From Desulfobacteraceae bacterium (GTDB lineage Bacteria > Desulfobacterota > Syntrophobacteria > BM002), in contig PPDG01000318.1 of the NCBI GenBank assembly GCA_002899795.1, positions 1 to 7,646 of the forward strand: a stretch of DNA of 7,646 bases. The letters run 5' to 3'. The first letter of the stretch is position 1. Every line of letters starts with the position of its first letter. Under the pieces are notes generated by a model. It did not search any database. It saw only the letters and a program-made list of their open reading frames with translations, and was not told the DNA's origin. The position numbers and the translations under genes are program-made. Shown piece after piece: positions 1-4,727 of the stretch.

Positions 1-41
1 CGGATATGGCCGTCCTTCCTGGCGTCCTCGGGTGTTCCTTC

Positions 42-61
42 GACAGGCTCAGGACAGGCTC
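42..61. repeat. Short direct repeat GACAGGCTC x2
   Basis: GACAGGCTC occurs at 42-50 and 53-61, an 11-nt period. It is embedded in a sequence of the TTCGACAGGCTCAGG type, which I recall as a dispersed intergenic repeat in many environmental genomes. Its minus-strand translation gives the familiar spurious string EPVLSLSK. Only one copy is visible here, so dispersal in this genome is inferred. Confidence 0.5.
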
Positions 62-70
62 CCCCTGCGA

Positions 71-87
71 CGTACCATTCAGGTACG
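71..87. repeat. Perfect 6-bp hairpin CGTACC/GGTACG
   Basis: CGTACC at 71-76 and GGTACG at 82-87 are perfectly complementary around the 5-nt loop ATTCA. It sits ten bases past the GACAGGCTC repeat and may belong to the same element. There is no U tract on either strand, so it is not called a terminator. Confidence 0.45.
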
Positions 88-256
88 CCTCGGAACCAAC
101 ACCCTGTGGTTGCCAGGTGGCACGCCCATCTTGGTGGTCTCGCGACAGCAATTGATCCAATATCCGGGTTAGAATTGGCGAGAAGCCTTGGGTGGGTAAA
201 TCTAAAACAGGAGGGCAAGCGATTCTAGCCGGTGTGGCTTTGCAACATCAGGGTTT

Positions 257-1552
257 TTAAACCTCAAAGGGATTCTGCATCATGATTGTCTGCTCGCGCC
301 CAGGGCCCACTGAAACAATGGAAAGTGGGATTTCGGCCAATTCTTCGATGGCTCGTAAATAGCTTTGAGTGTTGGCAGGGAGGTCCGAAAACGTGCGGGC
401 GCTAGTGATGTCCTCACTCCAACCGGCAAAGTCCATATACGAAGGTTTGCAGCTCTCCAAGGTGAAGCATTCATTGGGAAAATTTTCCATGGAGCTAGTC
501 CCATGAACATATGAGGTGGCAATGCGTATCTGCTCAAGACCACTAAGCACATCCAGCTTGGTAATGGTTAGGCTGGTGAGTCCGTTCAGGCGAGCGGCAT
601 TTTTCAACACCACCATGTCAAGCCAGCCGCAACGGCGAGGTCTACCCGTGGTGGAACCGAATTCCGCTCCTACTTTCTGGAGATGCTTGCCAACTTCATC
701 CTCTAGTTCGGTGGGAAATGGCCCTCCTCCCACGCGAGTCGTATAAGCTTTGCAGATGCCAATGACGGTATCAATGCGGGTGGGACCGATGCCGGCACCG
801 GAGCATGCACCACCGGCAACTACATTTGAAGATGTAACAAAGGGGTAGGTGCCATGGTCAATGTCCAGGTGGGTTCCCTGAGCCCCTTCAAAAAGGATGT
901 TCTTCCCCTGGCGCCGACCCCTGTCAAGCAACTCGGAGACGTTGCCGGCATAGGGTCGAAGCTGCTCGCCATAAGCGAGGTATTGATCAGCAATTTGGTT
1001 GTAGTCTAAAGGCTTGGCACCCAGGAATTTTTCTAGATAGAAATTTTTTTCCTCCAGGTTTGCCTTGAGCTTTTCCGTGAACATTTTCGGGTTTATCAGC
1101 TCGTGGAAGCGAATTCCGGCACGACTCGCCTTATCTTCATAACAGGGACCGATACCCCGGCCGGTGGTGCCGATCTTGCTCTTACCCTTGCGGAGTTCCC
1201 GGGCGTTATCCACTGCCTGGTGGTAAGTCATGATCACGTGGGCTTGTCCACTAATGACCAAATTGTCCGGACTCACTTGCACCTGGTGGCTGCTGAGATT
1301 CTCTATTTCTCCAAGTAGCACCCCGGGGTCCACCACCACTCCATTGCCAATGCAGCAGGTTTTGTTCGGATGCAGGATTCCCGATGGGATCAAGTGCAAG
1401 ATGAATTTTTCATCTTCCACCACCAACGTGTGGCCGGCGTTGTTGCCTCCCTGAAATCGGACAATGTAATCGGCAGACTCACTCAGGAGATCAACAACCT
1501 TACCCTTGCCCTCGTCGCCCCACTGGGTTCCAACCACAATTACGTTTGCCAT
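257..1552 (-). CDS. purA: Adenylosuccinate synthetase
   Basis: PurA catalyses the GTP-dependent joining of IMP and aspartate to adenylosuccinate, the first committed step from IMP to AMP, in the cytosol. The 431-residue length is usual for bacterial PurA. Signature motifs are all present: the N-terminal loop GDEGKGK (12-18) with the catalytic Asp13, QGGNNAGHT (34-42) with the catalytic His41, the IMP-binding GTTGRGIGP (128-136), FEGAQGTHLDIDHGTYPFVT (221-240), the aspartate-side loop GSTTGRPRRCGWLD (299-312), the guanine-recognising TKLD (331-334) and VGPGR (415-419). The frame is intact and no key residue is missing. The ATG at 1552 is preceded by AGAGG eight bases upstream (plus 1561-1565), and MANVIVVGTQWGDEG is the standard PurA beginning. 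It is separated from htpX by 446 bp and a likely terminator, so it is probably transcribed alone. I found no convincing promoter. Confidence 0.98.
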   Translation of the reverse strand: MANVIVVGTQWGDEGKGKVVDLLSESADYIVRFQGGNNAGHTLVVEDEKFILHLIPSGILHPNKTCCIGNGVVVDPGVLLGEIENLSSHQVQVSPDNLVISGQAHVIMTYHQAVDNARELRKGKSKIGTTGRGIGPCYEDKASRAGIRFHELINPKMFTEKLKANLEEKNFYLEKFLGAKPLDYNQIADQYLAYGEQLRPYAGNVSELLDRGRRQGKNILFEGAQGTHLDIDHGTYPFVTSSNVVAGGACSGAGIGPTRIDTVIGICKAYTTRVGGGPFPTELEDEVGKHLQKVGAEFGSTTGRPRRCGWLDMVVLKNAARLNGLTSLTITKLDVLSGLEQIRIATSYVHGTSSMENFPNECFTLESCKPSYMDFAGWSEDITSARTFSDLPANTQSYLRAIEELAEIPLSIVSVGPGREQTIMMQNPFEV

Positions 1553-1773
1553 GGGGTAAACCTCTGTATGTTTGGATTATTGGAGTAATGGGAAAATGGA
1601 GTGTAGGGGTGTTGGTTTTGGCAGCTCTGTGAATTCAGCTCTTCATTACCGATGACTCCATTTCAAGCCCGAAAGAGGATAATGGATTGGGTAAGAAATG
1701 TCAAACGGAAGGTAGACCCTGTGCGACCGTAACTACAAAGATCAATATGTTCGCTACGGGCATAGAGCATGGA

Positions 1774-1843
1774 GGTTCAGCAGGCAGATTGCAGCAGGCA
1801 GCAGGCAGTGATAACTAGGAACTAGACACTATGCACTAGGCAC
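1774..1843. repeat. Heptamer repeat block A (10 units in register)
   Basis: Read in sevens from 1774, the sequence falls into ten consecutive units: GGTTCAG, CAGGCAG, ATTGCAG, CAGGCAG, CAGGCAG, TGATAAC, TAGGAAC, TAGACAC, TATGCAC, TAGGCAC. The first half centres on CAGGCAG and the second drifts to TAGGCAC. The last two positions of each unit are almost always AG or AC. No indel breaks the register. Seven is not a multiple of three, so this is not a coding repeat. It resembles in style the short tandemly repeated heptanucleotides (STRR) described in cyanobacteria, but the unit is different. Confidence 0.75.
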
Positions 1844-1844
1844 C

Positions 1845-1957
1845 AAAAAAAAGGAGTCAGGTGTCAGAATCGAGGAGAAAAGCAAACAATATTGAGTTCC
1901 TATCAACTACTGACTACCGGCTACTGGATTCTCTGTTTTTTCCTGACACCTGACACC
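1845..1957 (-). terminator. Candidate rho-independent terminator of htpX
   Basis: In the htpX transcript, GGTGTCAGGTGTCAG (plus 1943-1957) can pair with CTGACACCTGACTCC (plus 1853-1867) over 15 positions with one mismatch. Eight U residues follow at once (plus A8 at 1845-1852). The first arm begins 42 bases past the htpX stop. The 75-nt loop is much larger than usual, which lowers confidence. Both arms are built from the heptamer repeat, so it may be an incidental product of inverted repeat copies. Confidence 0.4.
1907..1927. repeat. Heptamer repeat block B (CTACTGR x3)
   Basis: Three consecutive units are visible: CTACTGA, CTACCGG and CTACTGG. The block starts 133 bases (19 x 7) after the start of block A, so it keeps the same seven-base register although the intervening units are not recognisable. 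Confidence 0.6.
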
Positions 1958-1970
1958 CGACACCTGAAAC
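1943..1970. repeat. Heptamer repeat block C (CTGACAC x4)
   Basis: Four consecutive units: CTGACAC, CTGACAC, CCGACAC and CTGAAAC. The reverse-complement form occurs at 1853-1867 (GGAGTCA, GGTGTCA, G), so the family is present in both orientations 75 bp apart. Block C also supplies one arm of the candidate htpX terminator. Confidence 0.7.
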
Positions 1971-1998
1971 CTTTAATACCTCAATCTAAAATCCTCAA

Positions 1999-2853
1999 TT
2001 AGGCTACTGCCATTGACCGTAAACGGCGGACGCGCTCCTCCATGGGTGGATGGGTACTGAACCATTTGGAGAAGCCACCACCACTGAGCGGATTTACTAT
2101 GAACATATGTGCTGTTGCTGGCTTGGCCTCCTGCATGGGTATCCGCTGAGAAGCGGACGCCAGCTTTTCCAGGGCGCTGGCCAGACTCCTGGGATTTCCT
2201 GCCAAACGGGCGCCGGTCTCATCGGCCAGATATTCCCGAGAGCGGGAGATAGCCATCTGGATCAGCATGGCGCCAAGCGGAGCTAGTATGGACATGAGAA
2301 TGAGACCGATGATGCCGCCGCCATCGTCGTCGTCAGAGCCTCCCAAGCCAAAAATGGCGGCAAAGCGAGCCATGCTGGCAAGCATCATCACTACCCCGGC
2401 TAAGGTGGCGGCAATGGAGCCGATGAGAATGTCACGATTTTTTACATGTCCCAGTTCATGGGCCAACACCCCTTTTAGTTCCTCAGGATTGAGGAGGCGG
2501 ACGATGCCTTGGGTAACCGCCACCACCGCGTGTTCAGGGTTGCGGCCGGTCGCAAAGGCATTGGGGGCCTCTGAGGGAATCATATAGATGCGCGGTTTGG
2601 GCAATCCCCCACGCTGCGCGAGTTCGTCCACCATTTGGTGAATCTCCGGGGCTTCAGTGGGGGTAAGCTCTTTGGCCCGATACATGGCCAGGACAATCTT
2701 GTCTGAAAACCAGTAACTGCCAAAATTCATGACCATGGCGAAAACAAAGGCGATCATCATGCCCTGATTGCCACCAAACATTCTGCCAATTAGAACGATT
2801 AACACGGTAAGGGCTGCCAGCAAAACCGTGGTTTTGAGCTGGTTGGCCATCAT
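1999..2853 (-). CDS. htpX: Membrane zinc metalloprotease HtpX
   Basis: HtpX is an M48-family inner-membrane protease that cuts damaged or misfolded membrane proteins, overlapping in role with FtsH. At 284 residues it has the usual length. Two N-terminal membrane segments (about 8-24 and 30-50) are followed by a cytoplasmic part with NAFATGRNP (98-106), the zinc site HELGH (132-136; His132 and His136 ligands, Glu133 catalytic), two more hydrophobic segments (about 142-170 and 181-203) and SREYLADE (205-212), where Glu207 is the expected third zinc ligand. STHPPMEERVRRL (266-278) is the typical C-terminal signature. An acidic-glycine loop, GGSDDDDGGG (171-180), joins the last two membrane segments. 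The first of two adjacent ATGs (2853 and 2850) is chosen because AGGAGGT (plus 2861-2867) ends seven bases before it. It lies 258 bp downstream of the permease gene and has its own plausible promoter, so it is probably a separate unit. Confidence 0.97.
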   Translation of the reverse strand: MMANQLKTTVLLAALTVLIVLIGRMFGGNQGMMIAFVFAMVMNFGSYWFSDKIVLAMYRAKELTPTEAPEIHQMVDELAQRGGLPKPRIYMIPSEAPNAFATGRNPEHAVVAVTQGIVRLLNPEELKGVLAHELGHVKNRDILIGSIAATLAGVVMMLASMARFAAIFGLGGSDDDDGGGIIGLILMSILAPLGAMLIQMAISRSREYLADETGARLAGNPRSLASALEKLASASQRIPMQEAKPATAHMFIVNPLSGGGFSKWFSTHPPMEERVRRLRSMAVA

Positions 2854-2884
2854 AGGTTGTACCTCCTGTTACATTGTAGGTTTC

Positions 2885-2909
2885 GGGTTCATTATTGAAA
2901 GAAGAACCC
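2885..2909. repeat. Inverted repeat GGGTTC/GAACCC in the htpX leader
   Basis: GGGTTC at 2885-2890 and GAACCC at 2904-2909 are perfect arms around 13 bases. A smaller pair, TTCA/TGAA (2888-2891 and 2896-2899), overlaps the left arm. If transcription starts near 2941 this would fold in the htpX 5' leader about 30 bases before the start codon; it could instead be an operator. Function unknown. Confidence 0.35.
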
Positions 2910-2947
2910 CATAAACGCTGGATCCAAGATTTCTTTGAACCAGAAAG

Positions 2948-2976
2948 AATTTAATGTCAAATGGTGCTTTTGTCAA
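2948..2976 (-). promoter_or_regulatory. Putative sigma-70 promoter of htpX
   Basis: On the minus strand a perfect -35 TTGACA (plus 2971-2976) is followed after 17 bases by TAAATT (plus 2948-2953), four of six matches to TATAAT. Transcription would start near 2941, giving a leader of about 88 nt. A second TTGACA lies at plus 2955-2960 but has no good -10. I see no heat-shock (sigma-32) promoter in the right orientation. Confidence 0.4.
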
Positions 2977-3111
2977 GATGGAGTCGAGAGGGTCGGCTGC
3001 TGCAAGTTAATGATATTAGACATTAAATCAGGAGCACTATACAAATGTAACTCAGCGATGCGGGACGGGACCCCTGAAGGAGTACTTAATCCCACATCCA
3101 GCATCAATTGT

Positions 3112-4218
3112 TCAATTAGAGGGCTGGGGGCTTGACTTGATTTTGGAGTTAAAAATTGAGCCGAGTCTCCGGAAAAAAAACAAAAGCATCAGCCCCGCCA
3201 ACAGCAGGGCAGTTCCGAAATGGAGCCATAAGGGCAGTAGTTCGCTAGTAGCGACGGCCAGATTTGCTTGCAAGGAAATCCCGAGGAAGCCGTAAAGCCA
3301 ATCAGTCGCCAATCCCAGCAACACCGCAAAAATCGCAATAGATCCCAGGTAAATAATCACACCCCGTTTCCCCAGCACTCTGGTAAGCACCGTGAGGGAG
3401 GCAATATTGGTGGCGGGGCCTGCCAACAAAAATACTAAAGCTGCTCCGGGACTCACCCCTTTTAGGATCAAGGCCGCAGCCACCGGGGTGGAAGCGGTGG
3501 CGCAGATGTAGGTGGGGATACCGGCGGCAAGCATGAAAAGCATGGTGGCAATGCCACCCCCAAGATACTTGCTCGTTAGATCCTGTGGTAACAAAAGAGT
3601 TATGGCTCCCGCCACGATGAAGCCTGCAAAGATCCAACCAGAGAGTTCACGAAACAGATCGAAGAAACCATATCGGATTCCACTCCATAGCTTTTGGCCT
3701 AAGGTGTGGTGCTTGCTGTGCTCCTCCGGCGGGCAATCTTGACCATCGCAGCAACCATCGACGCGGCAATTTATATCAGGTGGCAACGAGACTGTGTCCT
3801 TGGCCTCCCAGGAGATAAAGTTCTCCGTAATCCCAGCGGCAAAAGCGGTAAGAAAGGCTGCAACCGGTCTAATGATTGTCATGAGGGGATCCAGGAGGGC
3901 GTAGGTAATGGCGATGGAGTCCACTCCTGATTCGGGGGTGGCGATTAGGAATGCCGCGGTTGCGCCCCGATTGGCTCCCTGCTTTCTCAGACTGGCTGCG
4001 GCGGGCAAAACTCCGCAAGAGCAAAGAGGCAAGGGAATGCCCAGCAGAGCTGCCTTGAATACAGAACGTACTCTGCCGCTGTTTAGGTGTTTGGCAATGG
4101 TCTCAGGCGCTAGGAAAAGGTGCATAAGGCCAGCGACCAAAACTCCGAATATCAGATACGGGGCGGCCTCCACGAAAAGGTCCCAACTGGCCTGGGCTAT
4201 TTGCACAAGAACGGTCAT
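3112..4218 (-). CDS. SO_0444-family metal (Cu/Zn) efflux permease
   Basis: This is an integral membrane permease of the DUF318/ArsP-like superfamily, closest to the SO_0444 type associated with copper/zinc export. With the ATG at 4218 it has 368 residues. About eight to ten hydrophobic segments lie in two homologous-looking halves. Diagnostic motifs are IPLPLCSCG (61-69; Cys66, Cys68), TPESGVDS (94-101), ICATAST (238-244; Cys239) and AGPATN (266-271). Between the halves is a hydrophilic loop rich in Cys and His (Cys151, 156, 157, 162; His167, 170, 171), a probable metal-handling segment. The upstream arsR TGA ends two bases before this ATG (TGA-TA-ATG), so the pair is translationally coupled. 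A TTG two codons upstream (4224) overlaps the arsR stop and would add Met-Ile; ATG is preferred. The exact metal cannot be read from sequence. It could instead be described as an arsenite or organoarsenical permease, but the PLCSCG motif with the Cys/His loop and the CadC/SmtB-like partner favour soft divalent or Cu(I) metals. Confidence 0.88.
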   Translation of the reverse strand: MTVLVQIAQASWDLFVEAAPYLIFGVLVAGLMHLFLAPETIAKHLNSGRVRSVFKAALLGIPLPLCSCGVLPAAASLRKQGANRGATAAFLIATPESGVDSIAITYALLDPLMTIIRPVAAFLTAFAAGITENFISWEAKDTVSLPPDINCRVDGCCDGQDCPPEEHSKHHTLGQKLWSGIRYGFFDLFRELSGWIFAGFIVAGAITLLLPQDLTSKYLGGGIATMLFMLAAGIPTYICATASTPVAAALILKGVSPGAALVFLLAGPATNIASLTVLTRVLGKRGVIIYLGSIAIFAVLLGLATDWLYGFLGISLQANLAVATSELLPLWLHFGTALLLAGLMLLFFFRRLGSIFNSKIKSSPQPSN

Positions 4219-4220
4219 TA

Positions 4221-4580
4221 TCAATCCCGTAGATGCTCCAAAGTGATATTGATTAACTGGGACACATGGTTGTCGGTCAAGCGATAATAGAGTACAACTC
4301 CATTGCGGCGATTGCTAACAAGCTGCAGGTTCCTTAGCAGACGGAGCTGATGGCTCACCGCCGATTCTGTTAAACCCAGCATGGCGGCCAAATCGCAGAC
4401 ACACATCTCCTGTTTTTCCAGAGCCCAGAGGATTTTCAACCGAGTCCCATCCGCCAAGGCTTTGAATATCTGGGCCAAGCTCGCGGTTTCATTAGGGGCA
4501 AGGGCAGATGCTCTCGCCTCTTCCACCGCTTGTCGGTGAATAAGCCGACAATCACAGAGATCGTTTGCTTGCTTTGGCAA
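4221..4580 (-). CDS. ArsR/SmtB-family metal-sensing repressor
   Basis: This 119-residue winged-helix protein is expected to repress its own operon and leave DNA when metal binds. The winged helix runs from about 36 to 101, with recognition helix TESAVSHQLRLLRN (71-84) close to that of SmtB and a wing at RRNGVVLYYRL (91-101). Two metal sites seem possible. One is a Cys site of CadC type: Cys9 and Cys11 near the N-terminus plus the MCVCD pair Cys60 and Cys62. The other is an alpha-5 site of SmtB type: Asp103, His105, His116 and Asp119, the last replacing the usual Glu at the very C-terminus. This suggests Cd/Pb/Zn-class sensing; the inducer is not proven. The start is a TTG, chosen because AAAGGAG (plus 4588-4594) lies seven bases upstream and no ATG precedes the conserved region with the N-terminal Cys pair. 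It is first in the operon with the permease. Confidence 0.93.
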   Translation of the reverse strand: MPKQANDLCDCRLIHRQAVEEARASALAPNETASLAQIFKALADGTRLKILWALEKQEMCVCDLAAMLGLTESAVSHQLRLLRNLQLVSNRRNGVVLYYRLTDNHVSQLINITLEHLRD

Positions 4581-4587
4581 AACGTTT

Positions 4588-4594
4588 CTCCTTT
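4588..4594 (-). promoter_or_regulatory. Ribosome binding site deciding the arsR TTG start
   Basis: AAAGGAG on the minus strand ends seven bases before TTG at 4580. This strong site supports initiation at a non-ATG codon, which keeps the Cys9/Cys11 segment in the protein. Confidence 0.75.
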
Positions 4595-4600
4595 CTTATC

Positions 4601-4614
4601 TGAGTATATGCTCA
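4601..4614. promoter_or_regulatory. Putative ArsR operator palindrome
   Basis: TGAGTATATGCTCA is palindromic at 12 of 14 positions and has the TGA-n-ATAT-n-TCA look of ArsR/SmtB operators. It begins right after the -10 of the arsR promoter and covers the expected start site (near 4608), so a bound dimer would block transcription. An overlapping pair, TATATG (4605-4610) and CATATA (4621-4626), spans the -10 itself and could be the real or a second half-site arrangement. Confidence 0.6.
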
Positions 4615-4643
4615 AATATACATATATAGAGAGAGGTTGTCAA
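4615..4643 (-). promoter_or_regulatory. Sigma-70 promoter of the arsR-permease operon
   Basis: On the minus strand a perfect -35 TTGACA (plus 4638-4643), an optimal 17-base spacer and -10 TATATT (plus 4615-4620) are visible. Predicted start is near 4608, giving a leader of about 28 nt before the TTG start codon. A near-consensus promoter with a palindrome over its start site is the classic layout for a de-repressed metal-resistance operon. Confidence 0.7.
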
Positions 4644-4661
4644 GGGAGGGGTAGTAATCAG

Positions 4662-4691
4662 TTGACTGTCCTTTGGAAAATCTGCTACTTT
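4662..4691 (+). promoter_or_regulatory. Putative purL promoter (extended -10)
   Basis: TTGACT at 4662-4667 (five of six to the -35 consensus) is followed after 18 bases by TACTTT (4686-4691), a weak -10 helped by the extended motif TG one base upstream (4683-4684). Transcription would begin near 4698, about 30 nt before the GTG start. Its -35 lies 18 bases from the -35 of the divergent arsR promoter, so the two are back to back. Confidence 0.45.
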
Positions 4692-4710
4692 TGGCCGCAC
4701 ATTACTCAAA

Positions 4711-4718
4711 AGAAGGGA
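4711..4718 (+). promoter_or_regulatory. Ribosome binding site deciding the purL GTG start
   Basis: AGAAGGGA ends nine bases before GTG at 4728. An in-frame TAG at 4719-4721 rules out any earlier start, so the GTG is fixed by both signals. Confidence 0.7.
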
Positions 4719-4727
4719 TAGTCATTC

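Larger units (their letters stand above)
1..256. other. Left-edge region without a confident gene
   Basis: This stretch lies downstream of purA. I see no gene I can defend. One plus-strand frame is open from base 2 to a TAG at 170-172, and one minus-strand frame is open from 247 to the edge. Both pass through a short repeat, and neither gives a family I recognise. Small inverted repeats are crowded together: 71-87, 94-111 (AACCA/TGGTT) and 111-122 (TGCCA-GG-TGGCA). A weak AGCC/GGCT hairpin at 227-239 lies just past the purA stop but lacks a U tract, so no terminator for purA is convincing. The plus frame could be the C-terminal end of a gene convergent with purA; confidence in that is low. 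Confidence 0.4.
1553..1998. other. 446-bp gene-free region with 7-nt-period repeats
   Basis: No open frame here looks coding. Nearest purA (1553-1770) is its presumed leader and promoter zone; I see no clear -35/-10 pair. CAGCTCT occurs there twice, at 1622-1628 and 1636-1642, 14 nt apart. The rest (1774-1970) is dominated by imperfect heptamers listed as separate repeats. Two stretches of them are inverted relative to each other and, together with an A8 run, form a terminator candidate for htpX. The centre, about 1868-1906, is A-rich and unstructured. Confidence 0.7.

Noticed and set aside
173..256. A tRNA or terminator just downstream of purA
   Set aside because: No cloverleaf can be drawn, and the only hairpin (AGCC/GGCT, 227-239) is four base pairs without a U tract.
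1778..1808. A mobile element or its terminal repeats
   Set aside because: There is no transposase frame, no target-site duplication and no pair of long terminal inverted repeats; the sequence is explained by heptamer repetition.
1774..1970. A CRISPR array
   Set aside because: The repeat period is seven bases with no spacers and no cas genes nearby; this is short tandem repetition, not CRISPR.
2891..2912. A sigma-32-like promoter (TTGAAA with CCCCAT) near htpX
   Set aside because: The elements are on the plus strand, facing away from htpX, and are only about six bases apart, far less than the 13-17 needed.
3041..3111. A terminator after the permease gene
   Set aside because: Only short GC-rich fragments such as GGGACCC are present, with no usable loop and no U run, so read-through towards htpX cannot be excluded.
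2935..3135. A 66-codon plus-strand frame rich in cysteine between htpX and the permease
   Set aside because: It starts with TTG without a Shine-Dalgarno sequence, overlaps the 3' end of the permease gene on the other strand and the probable htpX promoter, and resembles no family I know.
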